64,000 nt of DNA from Acidobacteriota bacterium (GTDB lineage: Bacteria; Acidobacteriota; Blastocatellia; Pyrinomonadales; Pyrinomonadaceae): NCBI GenBank assembly GCA_003222975.1, contig QHXN01000019.1, positions 46,928-110,927 of the forward strand, read 5' to 3'. Position numbers and translations under genes: made by a program. Under the pieces are notes generated by a model. It was given only the letters and a program-made list of their open reading frames with translations, was not told the DNA's origin and did no database searches. Below are positions 1 to 9,603 of the stretch, piece by piece; position 1 is the first letter of the stretch; each line of letters begins with the position of its first letter.

Positions 1-1337
1 CGCGGGAAGGTGATGGAGGTGTCTGTGCCGTAGGGCTTGGCGACCGAGCCGTTGTCCCAGAACCAGCGCCCGGTGAGCTTCTCCTTGCCGCCGCGCCAGA
101 AGCGGTCGTAGCTGATGGTGTACTGGTTGTCGAGGACGGGGGCGACGCTCTTGAAGAAGCAGTTGAAGATGCCGCCGCTGACCGCGCCGCACCCGCTCTG
201 CCCGGCGCGCGGGACGAGGAACGTGCCGCCGTAGCGCGCGTCCTTGACGTTGAGGATGTTGACGGCGATGGGGTCAATCTGCGCCGGGGTCAGGCCGAAG
301 GCCGGGGCCAGCAGCGCCGCCGACGTGGTGCCGTCCGCGTTGGTCGGGATGGCCTGCACGATGGGGCTGGTGGTCGAGCCGGCGGGGTCAACGCCGTTGC
401 GGGCGCGCACGCCCTGGTAGTTGAAGAACCAGAAGCCGCCCGCGCCGGGGACGGGGCCGGAGGCCGAGCCGCCGAAGACGGTCTGCAAGAGCTTGCCGCG
501 CTTCGACCCGGCGCGGTTGGCGAAGAAGTCGTTGGCGTTCAAGGCGTCGTTGCGGTGCGTCAGGTAGAGTTCGTAGTGGTAGTCCTTCGAGCCGGTCTTG
601 ATGATGAGGCCGAGCGCCCCGCCGCCCTTGCTTCCCTGCGTCGCGTCGTAGAGCGAGGTGGCGATCTTGAACTCTTGCAGCACGTTCGGGTTCGGCAAAG
701 GCACGGTGTCGAAGTGCGCGAGGTTGAAGTCGTTGACGTTGACGCCTTCGAGCGTGACGCTGTTGTTGCTGGTGCGCCCGCCATTGACGTTCACGTCAAC
801 GCTGCCGCGGCCCGCGGCGCGCACGTCGGTCGGCTCGGCGGCTGTGCCGGCGGAGAGCGAGAGGAGGAAGAGGACGTTGGGGTTGGCGAGCGGCAGGCGC
901 TCCATCGTCTGCGCGGTGATGGCCGTGCCCGTCACGGCGCTCGACGGGTTGATGAGAGTCGCTTCGGCCTGCACCTCGACGGTCTCGGTGACGCCGCCGA
1001 CGGTGAGCGCCACGTCCTGGCGCGTCGTCTCGGTGATGCGCACCTCGACATCTGTCACCACCGTCTTCTTGAAGTTCCTGGCCGTGACCTCGACGCGGTA
1101 GGTGCCGGGGGGCAAAAGCGTCGCCGAGTAGCCGCCGTCGGCGCTGGTTGTCGAGCGCCGCTCGGCCTTGCCCGTCTTCTCGTTGATGACATCAACGGTC
1201 GCGCCGGGGACGACCGCCCCCTGCGGGTCTGTGACGACCCCCGTGAGGCCGCCGGTCTGCGAGCCTTGCGCGAAGGCGGCGGCGCACAGCAGCGCGATGA
1301 GTAACCCGCTTGTCAGAAGGCGTAAAGCGCTTCGCAT
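1..1337 (-). CDS. TonB-dependent receptor-like outer-membrane protein, N-terminal part (partial)
   Basis: The reading frame runs off the left edge, so only the first ~445 residues are present. The ATG at 1337 follows a GAGGAGGA-type ribosome site and opens a Sec signal peptide ending near AAAFAQG. A carboxypeptidase-regulatory-like domain follows (GVVTDPQGAVVPGATV, then the PPGTYRVEV strand) at about residues 27-110. A plug-like region comes next, with VNVNGGRTSNNSVTLEGVN. This layout matches the large 'oar-like' receptors abundant in Acidobacteriota, thought to take up large substrates across the outer membrane. The beta-barrel lies outside the window. The substrate cannot be read from the sequence. 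Confidence 0.88.
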   Translation of the reverse strand, partial: MRSALRLLTSGLLIALLCAAAFAQGSQTGGLTGVVTDPQGAVVPGATVDVINEKTGKAERRSTTSADGGYSATLLPPGTYRVEVTARNFKKTVVTDVEVRITETTRQDVALTVGGVTETVEVQAEATLINPSSAVTGTAITAQTMERLPLANPNVLFLLSLSAGTAAEPTDVRAAGRGSVDVNVNGGRTSNNSVTLEGVNVNDFNLAHFDTVPLPNPNVLQEFKIATSLYDATQGSKGGGALGLIIKTGSKDYHYELYLTHRNDALNANDFFANRAGSKRGKLLQTVFGGSASGPVPGAGGFWFFNYQGVRARNGVDPAGSTTSPIVQAIPTNADGTTSAALLAPAFGLTPAQIDPIAVNILNVKDARYGGTFLVPRAGQSGCGAVSGGIFNCFFKSVAPVLDNQYTISYDRFWRGGKEKLTGRWFWDNGSVAKPYGTDTSITFP

Positions 1338-1897
1338 AAAATCATCCTCCTCTGCCTGTTGGTTTGGACTCCCCGGAAACATCGGCTGGCCCGTCCGTGA
1401 AAGGGAGTCGCCGGAGGGCGGGTGCCGAAGAAGACTATTTGAAGACTACCCGTGGAGAAATAAATCAGCCGCGCCGCGAGGACGACGCGCTCGAACGACG
1501 AACCCAAGAGTTACCCTGTTGGCGAAAGGGTCGCCGTGTTGGCGCGACCCGAAGAATTTCTGCGAAGGAAATTAGTGGATGAAAAAGGTCGCGATAACTG
1601 CCGCCCCGGTTCAGGTGTGCGGGGCCTTACCGCCCTTGTTCGTTAGCTGGTATTTACAAAATTTACAAAAGGCAATCAGCATGCCCCGCCGGTCGGGGGC
1701 AGAAAACTTGGAGAGGCGCGCATTATAGTGCGGCGCAGCGTCCGGCGGAATATAATTTTTCGGATGCGCCATTCATTTTTCTGAACGCGGGCGGGCCTAC
1801 GCACGGAATCGTCCGGCGCGGGTTCGACGCAAGAGGCGTAAAAGAATTGACCCACGAAACCACACGAGGCGGCGCGAAGGGGACGGCGCGAAGGCGC
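1338..1897. other. Intergenic region between divergent genes
   Basis: About 560 bases separate the divergent receptor and DUF72 genes. ORFs here are short and look like chance frames. The stretch from 1660 to 1770 is AT-richer and probably carries promoters, but I cannot assign -35/-10 boxes with confidence. The right end (about 1821-1878) is one copy of a dispersed repeat listed separately. Confidence 0.5.
1821..1878 (+). repeat. Dispersed repeat, copy 1
   Basis: About 58 bases align with 18481-18539 at roughly three matches in four. Shared words include AAAAGAATTG, CGAAA, CACACGA and GGCGCGAA in the same order. It covers the upstream TTG (1847) of the DUF72 frame, so that TTG is probably not the true start. 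Confidence 0.55.
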
Positions 1898-2734
1898 GTG
1901 CGTGTCGGCTGCCAGGGCTGGAACTACGAAGACTGGGTAACGCCGCCCGCGGGCGCGCCCCCCGTCTTCTACCCCCGCGGCACGCGCGCCGACCGCATGC
2001 TCGGCCTTTACGCGCGCGCCTTCGACACCGTCGAGGTGGACTCGACCTTCTACGCCGCCCCCTCGGACGCCGTCTTCGATGGCTGGAAGGAGAGGACGCC
2101 CGACGGCTTCACCTTCGCGCTCAAGCTGCCGCGCGAGATCACGCACGAGCAGCGCTTGCGCGGCGCGCGCGCGGCTGAAGCGCTTGAAGGCTTCTGCCGC
2201 GGCGCGCGCCGGCTAGGCCCGAAGCTGGCCGCCGTGCTCGTGCAAATGCCGCCGCAGTTCGAGGCCACGCGCGAGAACCTGCGCGCGCTCGAAGAGTTCC
2301 TGCCGCTGCTGCCGCGCGACATACGCTTCGCCGTCGAGCTGCGCGACCCGTTCTGGTTCGAGGAGGACTTGCTCGCGCCGCTCGCCCGATACGAGCACGT
2401 CTCGCTCGCGCTCGTCGAGGGGCCGTGGGCCGCGCGCGGGCGCGTCTGGCGCGCAGCCGCATCGCTGCTTCAGACGGCAGACTTCGCATACCTGCGCTGG
2501 ATGGGCGCGCGCGACCTCACGCGCTTCGACGTGGTCGCGCGCCCGCGCGACGCGAACCTCCAAAGGTGGGCCGCGGCGGTCGAGCGCCTCAGCGAGCGGA
2601 GCGCGGAGGTCTTCGCCTACTTCAGCAATTTCTACGAGGGCCACGCCCCGGCGAGCGCCAACAAGCTCAAGCGACTGCTCGGCCTGCCCGCGGTCGAGCC
2701 TGAAGACCTGGAGAACCAGCCCTCGCTCTTCTGA
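1898..2734 (+). CDS. DUF72 family protein (YecE-like)
   Basis: The sequence opens with VRVGCQGWNYEDW, the first strand and substrate-pocket motif of DUF72 (YecE-like) TIM-barrel proteins. Further family segments are TVEVDSTFYAAPS, FTFALKLPREITH, FAVELRDPFWF and the C-terminal VFAYFSNFYEGHAPASA. The family's biochemical role is not established. An upstream in-frame TTG at 1847 would add 17 residues, but those lie inside a dispersed repeat. The GTG at 1898 starts directly at the conserved region, so I prefer it. Length (278 aa) is normal. The stop is followed at once by a long palindrome. Confidence 0.88.
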   Translation: MRVGCQGWNYEDWVTPPAGAPPVFYPRGTRADRMLGLYARAFDTVEVDSTFYAAPSDAVFDGWKERTPDGFTFALKLPREITHEQRLRGARAAEALEGFCRGARRLGPKLAAVLVQMPPQFEATRENLRALEEFLPLLPRDIRFAVELRDPFWFEEDLLAPLARYEHVSLALVEGPWAARGRVWRAAASLLQTADFAYLRWMGARDLTRFDVVARPRDANLQRWAAAVERLSERSAEVFAYFSNFYEGHAPASANKLKRLLGLPAVEPEDLENQPSLF

Positions 2735-2735
2735 G

Positions 2736-2875
2736 AACAGGAGGCAGACGGCAGGGGCAGGAGGCAGGGGCGGGAAGCATTCGGTCGGTTGTTCCTACTC
2801 TTGACTGCAATCATCTCCAGCATCAAGGCTCTCCCCATGCGGCTGCCTCCTGCCGTCTGCCCCTGCCTCCTGTTT
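2736..2875. repeat. Intergenic palindrome A (GGAGGCAG-rich)
   Basis: The left arm (2736-2776) iterates GAGGCAG, ACGGCAGGGG and CAGGAGGCAG words. The right arm (2842-2875) is their reverse complement with the words in a different order. It starts at the stop codon of the DUF72 gene. It belongs to the set of ten long palindromes in this window and may act as a terminator or mRNA 3'-end structure. Confidence 0.75.
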
Positions 2876-2961
2876 TGTGCTATCCTTCCCCACGCTTAAC
2901 TGCCCCTACAAACTGACTCTTCGGAACTGACTTCGGCCTTTGGAGGGAGGAGAATACTTTC

Positions 2962-3879
2962 ATGCGCCTTGTGTACGGATCGAAAATGCTTCTCGCGGCG
3001 GTCACGCTCGCCGCCGCGCTCGCGGCCTCAGCCTGTCAGCCGGCGGCGGAGACCAACACCTCGGCCAACGCGAACGCCGGCAACGCGAACTCGACGGTCA
3101 ACGTCAACAGCGCCAACAGCGCCAACATGACGACCTCGACCATCACGACCAACACCGGCCAGACCATCGAGGCCCGTGAGCCTGAAAAGTACAGCGCGAC
3201 GATGGTCGCCACGCTCGCCACCACGGGCCAGCAGCAGGCGAAGGGGCAAATTGAGGTCAAGGTCGAGCGCAACGGTTCGGATCGTCGCTACTCCGTAACG
3301 CTGCCCGTTTACGGCGAACTCATCTTCTTAGATAAGGCCGACAAGCGCTACGTCATCATGCCCACGCGCAAGCAGTACGCGGAGCTGACGCAGGAGATGA
3401 CGGGCGTCAACATGGATCAGGTGCGCTCGATGACGCCGGGCCAGCTCGTCGCCTACGCCACGCGGCAGCAGGGCGTCGAACGCGTCGGCGAAGAAACGCT
3501 CAATAACCGGCAGGCTGTGAAATACAAGGTGGCGGGCCGGGCGCAGACGCAGACGACCGCAGGCCAGGTGCAGGGCGAGAGCTACATCTACGTTGACAAG
3601 GAGACGGGGCTGCCGCTGCGCATCGAGGGCTTCGGCCAGTCAACGGGCAACGTGCAGGGAGTAACGGGCGGCAACATCGTCGTCGAGACGCGCGACCTGA
3701 AGACCGACGTGAACCCCTCTGACTTCGAGATACCGCAGGACTACGCGAAGCTCACGCCGGAGCAGGTGCGCCAGCAGGTGCAGCAGATCGTGCAGGCCGT
3801 GCAGGGCCTCATGGCCTTCATCAACGCGCAGCAGAACGCGGGCGCGCAGGCTTCGCCCGCCGGCTCGCCCGCGCGCTGA
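2962..3879 (+). CDS. Lipoprotein with Asn/Ala-rich linker, LolA/LppX-like fold suspected
   Basis: A strong GGAGGGAGGA site precedes the ATG. The first ~24 residues form a signal peptide ending in a lipobox-like ASAC, with the lipidated Cys at residue 25. A linker of about 40 residues follows, made almost only of Asn, Ala, Ser and Thr, which would space the domain from the membrane. The body is a beta-rich domain (VKVERNGSDRRYSVTLPV, IFLDKADKRYVIMP, YIYVDKETGLPLRIEG). It resembles DUF4412/LolA-like lipoproteins that carry lipid or sense the envelope, but that is only a fold guess. The C-terminus is Gln/Ala-rich. The next gene starts 22 bases downstream, so the two are probably co-transcribed. 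Confidence 0.8.
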   Translation: MRLVYGSKMLLAAVTLAAALAASACQPAAETNTSANANAGNANSTVNVNSANSANMTTSTITTNTGQTIEAREPEKYSATMVATLATTGQQQAKGQIEVKVERNGSDRRYSVTLPVYGELIFLDKADKRYVIMPTRKQYAELTQEMTGVNMDQVRSMTPGQLVAYATRQQGVERVGEETLNNRQAVKYKVAGRAQTQTTAGQVQGESYIYVDKETGLPLRIEGFGQSTGNVQGVTGGNIVVETRDLKTDVNPSDFEIPQDYAKLTPEQVRQQVQQIVQAVQGLMAFINAQQNAGAQASPAGSPAR

Positions 3880-3901
3880 ACGCGAAGCGAAGGAGGACGC
3901 C

Positions 3902-4603
3902 ATGAGATTCATCCTCGCGCTCGTCGTCGGCATCCTGCTCGGCGGCGCGGGCGCGTACTTCCTCTTCGTCGGAGCGCCGCACGCGTATCTCGCGAAAGGC
4001 GAGACGGTGCGCGCGCCCGACGCCGCGGGGCCGCCGCCGGGCACGGCGGTCGTCGAGCTGAACGAGCAGTTCTTCGGCGCGCTGCTCTCGTCAATCTTCA
4101 AAGACTTGAACAAGCCCGCGTTCCCGCCGCAGGCCGCGGCGGCGGGCTGCCAGAATCAGGTCGTCGTTGAGCCGAACGCCGACGGCGTGCAGACGGGTGT
4201 GGTATTGCAGAACGGGCAGGTCACCGTCCCGCTCGCCTTCAGCGGCACGTACAACCTGGCGGGCTGCCAGACCCTGCGCGGCACGGCGGAGGCCAACATC
4301 GAGTTCCGCTTCGCCGCGGACGAGCAGACACTCTACGGGCAGTTGAACGTGACGGGCGTCAACGTCGAGGGCATGTCGCCGCTCCTGGGCGGCTTCGTCA
4401 CGGCCTTCGTGCAGGGCGCGATCAACCAGCGCGTCAACCCGCTCGTGCTCATGCGCGGCCAGCAGCTCACGCTCTCGATACCCGTCCAGGCCGCGGGCGG
4501 AAAACTCCAGGCGCAGGCCAAAGACGTGCGCGAAGAGGTCAAAGACGGCAAGCTCCGTCTCTACGTCACCTACGACTTCAAAGGGACGAAGGGCGGACAG
4601 TAA
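3902..4603 (+). CDS. Membrane-anchored periplasmic protein of unknown function
   Basis: A GAAGGAGGA site lies just before the ATG. Residues 1-24 form a Gly-rich hydrophobic helix, either a signal anchor or an uncleaved signal peptide. The rest is a soluble domain with alternating beta strands and two cysteines (AAAGCQNQ, LAGCQTLRG) that could form a disulfide. The C-terminal half (VNVEGMSPLLGGFVTAFVQGAINQRVNP) has the long amphipathic character of lipid-binding tubular folds. I do not recognise the family. The gene follows the lipoprotein at 22 bases and its stop touches palindrome B, so the pair looks like a two-gene operon. Confidence 0.75.
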   Translation: MRFILALVVGILLGGAGAYFLFVGAPHAYLAKGETVRAPDAAGPPPGTAVVELNEQFFGALLSSIFKDLNKPAFPPQAAAAGCQNQVVVEPNADGVQTGVVLQNGQVTVPLAFSGTYNLAGCQTLRGTAEANIEFRFAADEQTLYGQLNVTGVNVEGMSPLLGGFVTAFVQGAINQRVNPLVLMRGQQLTLSIPVQAAGGKLQAQAKDVREEVKDGKLRLYVTYDFKGTKGGQ

Positions 4604-4734
4604 AGGCAAAAGTAAAAGGCAAAAGGCAAAAGAGAAGACGACAGTCCGCGCTGCTCTCGTCAACCGACGGCGATGAAAGACACCGCGCTCGTCGTCTCCT
4701 ACTTTTGCCTTTTGCCTTTTTACTTTTCCCTTCG
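4604..4734. repeat. Intergenic palindrome B (AAAAGGC family)
   Basis: The left arm (4608-4643) reads AAAGTAAAAGGC, AAAAGGC, AAAAG and then GAAGACGAC. The right arm (4691-4727) is the reverse complement, GTCGTCTCC then iterated TTTTGCC and TTTTTAC. The centre holds a weaker stem near 4660-4680. It begins at the stop codon of the upstream gene. Palindromes B, D and H share the three-tier plan: AAAAGGC arms, GAAGACG arms, then a central TCATCA/TGATGA-type stem. Confidence 0.85.
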
Positions 4735-5064
4735 ATATCGGCCAGCCGTAGCTCACGAAGGCCGTGCGGCGCGCAGAGGTCGGGCGTCGCCACGTCGCGG
4801 CTTCAAAATTTCGGAGAGAAGTCTGGAAATTTGGAGTCGCCCGGCGACCGCCGCGCCTCACACGCGCCGACTTTGCGCGGAAATTCGCGCCCCCGCAAAT
4901 GGCATCAGCGTTGCCTGTCTTGATCTGCGCCCCCCTGAACTCAATTTGAAGCACTGACGCCCCGACACCGGACAAAAGGGCATGCGCTCCGAGTCCGGGC
5001 CGCGCGCCGGCAAGATAATCCGAACTCCTCGCTCGGACATGCTCGGACTCTAAGGAGAATGCTT
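4735..5064. promoter_or_regulatory. Leader region of receptor gene with 10-bp hairpin
   Basis: This stretch has no convincing gene. Bases 4991-5000 (GAGTCCGGGC) can pair with 5041-5050 (GCTCGGACTC) as a 10-bp stem with one G-U pair, ending 1 base before the AAGGAG ribosome site (5052-5057) of the receptor gene. It could influence translation. No promoter boxes could be assigned. Confidence 0.4.
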
Positions 5065-8000
5065 ATGAGTGAGAGAAAAAACGTCTTCAGGTTTTTGGCC
5101 TTGTCGTTCGCGGCGGCGCTGTGTCTGACCTTCGGCACGCCGGTACGGGCGCAGTCCACGGCGACTCTTCAGGGCACTGTGACCGACCCGCAGGGCGCGG
5201 TCGTGCCGAACGCTAAAGTGACGGTGCGCAGCCAGGCCACCGGCGCGGAGCGCATCACGCAGACCGACGCCGAGGGCAACTACCAGGTCGCCTCGCTCCA
5301 GCCCGGCCTCTACCGCGTCGAAGTCCAGGCGCAAGGGTTCCAGGCGCAAGCGGCCTCCGACCTGAGCGTCGAGGTGGCGCGCACGGTCGTGCAGAACTTC
5401 CAGCTCACCGTCGGCAACGTCACGCAGGAGGTGACCGTCACCGCCGTCCCGCCCGTCGTCGAGACGGCGACCACCTCGGTCGGCACGGTCATCAACCAGC
5501 GCACCGTGCAGGAGATTCCCCTGAACGGTCGCCACTTCGTTGACCTCGGCCTGCTCATCCCCGGCTCGGTCACGCCGCCGCAGAACGGCTTCCTCTCAGC
5601 CCCTTTGCGCGGGCAAGGGTCGTTCGCCTTCAACACCGCCGGCAACCGCGAGGACACCGTCAACTTCCAGATCAACGGCGTCAACCTCAACGACATGGTG
5701 CAGAACCAGATCACCTTCCAGCCCTCGATCAACACCGTGCAGGAGTTCAAGGTTGACAACTCGACCTTCAGCGCCGAGTACGGTCGCAACAGTGGCGCTA
5801 TCGTCAACATCGCCACCCGTTCGGGGACGAACGAGTTCCACGGCGAGCTGTTCGAGTTCTTCCGCAACGACGCTTTGGACGCGCGCAACTTCTTCAACTT
5901 CACGCTGCCGCACCCGCCGCCCTTCAAGCGCAACCAGTTCGGCGGCAATATCGGCGGCCCGCTCGACCTGCCGCGCTTCGGCGAGGGCGGCCCCGCCACC
6001 TACAGCGGCAAGAACCGAACCTTCTTCTTCTTCTCCTACGAGGGACTCAGGCAGCGCCAGGGCCTCGACCTCAACCGCCTTGTCTTAAGCGACGCGCAGC
6101 GCGCCTCCGTGACGAACCCCGTCATCGCCCGGCTCGTCCAGCTCATCCCGCGCGCGAACTTCTTCGACTCGACGGGCACGCCGCGCTTCGTCGGCTCGGC
6201 CACCGCGCCCGTCAACATTGACCAGTGGACGATGGACATCAACCACACCATCTCGAAGACGGACATCCTGCACGGCTATTACGCCTTCCAGCGCGACCTG
6301 CGCGGCGAGCCGAACCTACAGGGCGACACCATCCCCGGCTTCGGCGACACGCGCCAGTCGCACCGACAGATTTTCACGCTCAACGAGACGCACACCTTCA
6401 ACTCGTCGCTCGTCAACGAGGCGCGCTTCGGCTTCAACCGCATCCACATCACGTTTTCGCCGAACACGCTTTTGAACCCCGCGGACTTCGGCATCAACGA
6501 GGGCATCAACCAGCCCATCGGCCTGCCGCAGGTCAACGTCAGCGGCAACGCCTTGAACTTCGGCGGCCCTTCGGGCTTCCCGCAGGGGCGCGGCGACACG
6601 ACCTTCGTCCTCTCCGACACGCTCGCCTACCAGATGGGCAACCACTCGCTCAAGTTCGGCGGCGAGTTCCGGCGCTTCCTCAATAACAACTTCAACCTCG
6701 ACAACGGCAGCTTCGTCTTCCCCACGGTCGCCTCCTTCATCGCCGGCAACGCTAGCTCCTTCACCATCACGCTCGGCGACCGCCCCAGCAGCATCTCGCA
6801 GGGCGCTTGGGGCGCGTTCGTGCAGGACAACTTCAAGGTGCGGCCCAACCTGACGTTAGAGCTGGGCCTGCGCTACGACTCGAACATGTCGCCCACCGAG
6901 CGCTACAACCGCTTCGTCGTCTTCGACCCGGCGACCGACTCGCTCGTCCAGGTCAACCAAGGTATCGCGCCCGTCTATCACACCAACAACAAGAACTTTC
7001 AGCCGCGCGTCGGCTTCGCCTGGGACCCGTTCAAAGACGGCAAGACCAGCTTGCGCGGCGCTTACGCCATACTCGCCGACCAGCCGGTCACGAACGTCGT
7101 GACGCCCGTGAGCGCCAACCCGCCGCTCGCCACGCCGCTCAACGTCACCACCTCCGGCACCAACCTCCACTTCGACAACGCCGCCGTGGTCGCCGGAGCG
7201 GCGGGCCTCGCGCCGCAGTCGGTTGACCACAACTTCGACAACGCATACGTCCAGTCTTGGAATCTCAACGCGCAGCGCGAGGTCACGCGCGGCCTCGGCA
7301 TCACGGTCGGCTACTTCGGCTCGAAGGGCACGCACCTGCGCATCTCGCGCAACATCAACCAGCCGGTCGGCGGCGTCCGCCCGTTCGCGCGCCTCTCTGC
7401 CGCCAGCCCCATCCTGCCCGGCGCGGCGCTCGGCAACATCACGCAGATCGAGAGCACAGGGAACTCCAGCTACAACGCCCTGTGGGTCACCGCCGAGAAG
7501 CGGCTCGCGCGCGGCTGGCAGTTCAACACCTCCTACACGTGGTCGAAGTCCATTGACTACAACTCGCTCAACTCGCAGGGCGTCATCGTGCAGAACAGCT
7601 ACGACCTGCGGGGCAGCCGTGGCCTCTCGGACTACGACGCGCGCCACCGCTTCGTCTTCAGCACGATCTACGCGCTCCCCTTCCACGGCAATCAACTCGT
7701 CGGGGGCTGGCAGCTCGGCTCAATCGTCCAGGCGCAGAGCGGCAACCCCGTCAACATCATCACGAGCATCTCGGCCTTCAACGGCGTGGCGAACACGCTC
7801 CGCCCCGACGTGACCGCGACGCCCACGATCATCGGCAGCGTTGACCGCTGGTTCGACACCTCGGTCTTCGTCAACCCGACCTCGCCCACGACCCACTTCG
7901 GCAGCCTGGGCCGCAACGTCGTCATCGGGCCGACGTTCAACAACACGGACTTCTCCGTCATCAAGAACACGCGGCTCACGGAGACGACGCGCATCCAATT

Positions 8001-8160
8001 CCGCGCCGAGTTCTTCGACCTCTTCAACCACGCGAACTTCGGCCAGCCGGGCCGAACCGTCGGCAGCGCCACCTTCGGCAAGATCACCAACACGCGCTTC
8101 GCCACGGGCGACTCCGGCTCCTCGCGCCAGATTCAGTTCGCACTCAAGCTCCTCTTCTGA
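5065..8160 (+). CDS. TonB-dependent receptor-like protein with carboxypeptidase-regulatory-like domain
   Basis: This is a complete large outer-membrane receptor (1031 aa). The ATG at 5065 sits 7 bases after AAGGAG. The ATG at 5059 is only 1 base from it and was rejected. The order is signal peptide (to about residue 28, VRAQS), carboxypeptidase-regulatory-like domain (GTVTDPQGAVVPNAKVTV), TonB plug (QEIPLNGRHFVDLGLLIPG, then INTVQEFKVDNSTFSAEYG), and a long beta-barrel ending in QIQFALKLLF with the terminal aromatic residue typical of barrel insertion. EYGRNSGAIVNIATRSGTNE is the conserved plug-to-barrel motif of this Acidobacteriota group. Substrate unknown. The gene ends in palindrome C. 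Confidence 0.93.
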   Translation: MSERKNVFRFLALSFAAALCLTFGTPVRAQSTATLQGTVTDPQGAVVPNAKVTVRSQATGAERITQTDAEGNYQVASLQPGLYRVEVQAQGFQAQAASDLSVEVARTVVQNFQLTVGNVTQEVTVTAVPPVVETATTSVGTVINQRTVQEIPLNGRHFVDLGLLIPGSVTPPQNGFLSAPLRGQGSFAFNTAGNREDTVNFQINGVNLNDMVQNQITFQPSINTVQEFKVDNSTFSAEYGRNSGAIVNIATRSGTNEFHGELFEFFRNDALDARNFFNFTLPHPPPFKRNQFGGNIGGPLDLPRFGEGGPATYSGKNRTFFFFSYEGLRQRQGLDLNRLVLSDAQRASVTNPVIARLVQLIPRANFFDSTGTPRFVGSATAPVNIDQWTMDINHTISKTDILHGYYAFQRDLRGEPNLQGDTIPGFGDTRQSHRQIFTLNETHTFNSSLVNEARFGFNRIHITFSPNTLLNPADFGINEGINQPIGLPQVNVSGNALNFGGPSGFPQGRGDTTFVLSDTLAYQMGNHSLKFGGEFRRFLNNNFNLDNGSFVFPTVASFIAGNASSFTITLGDRPSSISQGAWGAFVQDNFKVRPNLTLELGLRYDSNMSPTERYNRFVVFDPATDSLVQVNQGIAPVYHTNNKNFQPRVGFAWDPFKDGKTSLRGAYAILADQPVTNVVTPVSANPPLATPLNVTTSGTNLHFDNAAVVAGAAGLAPQSVDHNFDNAYVQSWNLNAQREVTRGLGITVGYFGSKGTHLRISRNINQPVGGVRPFARLSAASPILPGAALGNITQIESTGNSSYNALWVTAEKRLARGWQFNTSYTWSKSIDYNSLNSQGVIVQNSYDLRGSRGLSDYDARHRFVFSTIYALPFHGNQLVGGWQLGSIVQAQSGNPVNIITSISAFNGVANTLRPDVTATPTIIGSVDRWFDTSVFVNPTSPTTHFGSLGRNVVIGPTFNNTDFSVIKNTRLTETTRIQFRAEFFDLFNHANFGQPGRTVGSATFGKITNTRFATGDSGSSRQIQFALKLLF

Positions 8161-8162
8161 GG

Positions 8163-8250
8163 CAGAAGGCAAAAAAGTAAAAAGGCAAAAGGCAAAAGAA
8201 GGAAAGGCGGCACGCCCGTCTTCCTCTTTTGCCTTTTTACTTTTGCCTTC
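8163..8250. repeat. Intergenic palindrome C (AAAAGGC family)
   Basis: The left arm (8165-8202) reads GAAGGC, AAAAAAG, TAAAAAGGC, AAAAGGC, AAAAG. The right arm (8223-8250) is its reverse complement. The loop is short and GC-rich. It lies between two convergent genes, starting at the receptor stop, so it is placed to serve as a terminator for both. Confidence 0.85.
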
Positions 8251-8262
8251 CGCGCGAGCGGC

Positions 8263-9603
8263 CTACTTCTTCTTCCGCGCCGCGGCAGCGACCGCCTTCG
8301 CCTCGCGTTCGAGCGCGGCGGAGACGCTTGCCTGCGCGCCCTCCTCCTTCGCGGTCGCGTTCGATTCGAGCTGCGCCGCGCCGCCCACGGCGAAGAGGCG
8401 GAAGTCAACGCGCGACTCGTAGCGCTCCGAGCCGGGCGTGCCGACGCCCGCCACGCGCCCGAACATGCCGCCGACCTTGCTCGCCCCCGACTGCTTGAGC
8501 GCCGACAGGTCGGTGTAGAGAACCAGGTCGCAGTCCTTCTGCTTGGCCTCGGCCTCTGCCGCGGGCGCGCTCACGGCGTCGAGCGGGACGGCTTCGAGGC
8601 CGCCGCCGTTGATGGAGCCGACGAGGCGCGAGCGCAGATCGTCGAGCGACACCTCGCCACCGGCGCGGTTGTTGATGGCGGCGACGCCGACCCGTATCGT
8701 GCCCGGCTGCTTCGGGCCGACGGACGAGGCCGCGCTGGCGACGCCCGCGCCCGCGCCCTCTCCGCCCTCACCCGCGGGCGGACGCGCTCCTGGCGGCATG
8801 CCCATCATGCCTGGGACGCCCGCCATGCCGGCGGGCGGGGCGAACAACTCCTGCATGCTCGCGGCCTGCGTGTAGCCGGCGGGGATGTCGAAGAGCGCGG
8901 GGTCGAGCGTGACGTTCGAGATGTCCGTGACCTCCATCGTGTTCTCGAATCCGCCGCCTGCGCCCTCGTCGCCGCCCCGCCCGCTGCTCTTGAAACTCGT
9001 CTTGACCATGACGGGGAAGCCGAGCTTCCCCGTGCCCGTCCGCTTCGTGCGAACCTGATCCGCGCGGTCGGGGCGCGTGCGGCGCGCGGGCGGCGCGGCG
9101 GGGCGATCCGTATCGCAGCTAAAGCCCGCCGCGAGGTCTATGTACCAGCCGTCGGTCTCACTCTCCATGTGGCCGGGGTTGCAGGCTTCGGGCGGCGCGT
9201 CGGTGACGCTCGAAGTCTTGATGTGGCGCGCGGTGTAGCCGAACATAGCTTTGCGCTCGCCCGTGTCAACGATTGTTTCCGTCACGTTGACGATTGCGCC
9301 GCGCCGCGTCTGCGTCGGCCCCTGCGGCGCTGACGGGCCGGACTCCGCGGGCTGCCCCGTGTCGTCGAGCGAGACGACGAAATACTTCTTCGTCTGTTCG
9401 CTGATCTGGATCGTGCGCCGGAGGTCGCATTGCTGGATGCTGGTCATCCCCGGCATCTCCGTGCGCTGGCGCTGGCCCTTGATATAGACGGTGCTCTCGC
9501 CGCCGCCGTAGCCGCCCGCGCCGTTCTTCCTCGTCACCTTCAGGTCGGCCAGCGCGACCGCCTGGACGCACAACAACACCGCGAGCACTTTGATGAGCCT
9601 CAT
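8263..9603 (-). CDS. Secreted protein of unknown function (446 aa)
   Basis: The frame is open from 9738, but the ATG at 9603 follows an AGGAGGGTG site and opens a signal peptide (MRLIKVLAVLLCVQAVALA), so I start there. The N-terminal half has strands typical of DUF4412-like envelope proteins (KGQRQRTEM, IQISEQTKKYFVVSLDD, VDTGERKAMFGYTARH). Four Cys occur before residue 170. A Pro/Gly-rich stretch (MMGMPPGARPPAGEGGEG) leads to a C-terminal domain (TIRVGVAAINNRAGGEVSL, DCDLVLYTDLSALKQ) that resembles the curli-assembly/TolB-type 'additive effect' domain. No enzyme motif is visible. It faces the receptor gene convergently. Confidence 0.75.
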   Translation of the reverse strand: MRLIKVLAVLLCVQAVALADLKVTRKNGAGGYGGGESTVYIKGQRQRTEMPGMTSIQQCDLRRTIQISEQTKKYFVVSLDDTGQPAESGPSAPQGPTQTRRGAIVNVTETIVDTGERKAMFGYTARHIKTSSVTDAPPEACNPGHMESETDGWYIDLAAGFSCDTDRPAAPPARRTRPDRADQVRTKRTGTGKLGFPVMVKTSFKSSGRGGDEGAGGGFENTMEVTDISNVTLDPALFDIPAGYTQAASMQELFAPPAGMAGVPGMMGMPPGARPPAGEGGEGAGAGVASAASSVGPKQPGTIRVGVAAINNRAGGEVSLDDLRSRLVGSINGGGLEAVPLDAVSAPAAEAEAKQKDCDLVLYTDLSALKQSGASKVGGMFGRVAGVGTPGSERYESRVDFRLFAVGGAAQLESNATAKEEGAQASVSAALEREAKAVAAAARKKK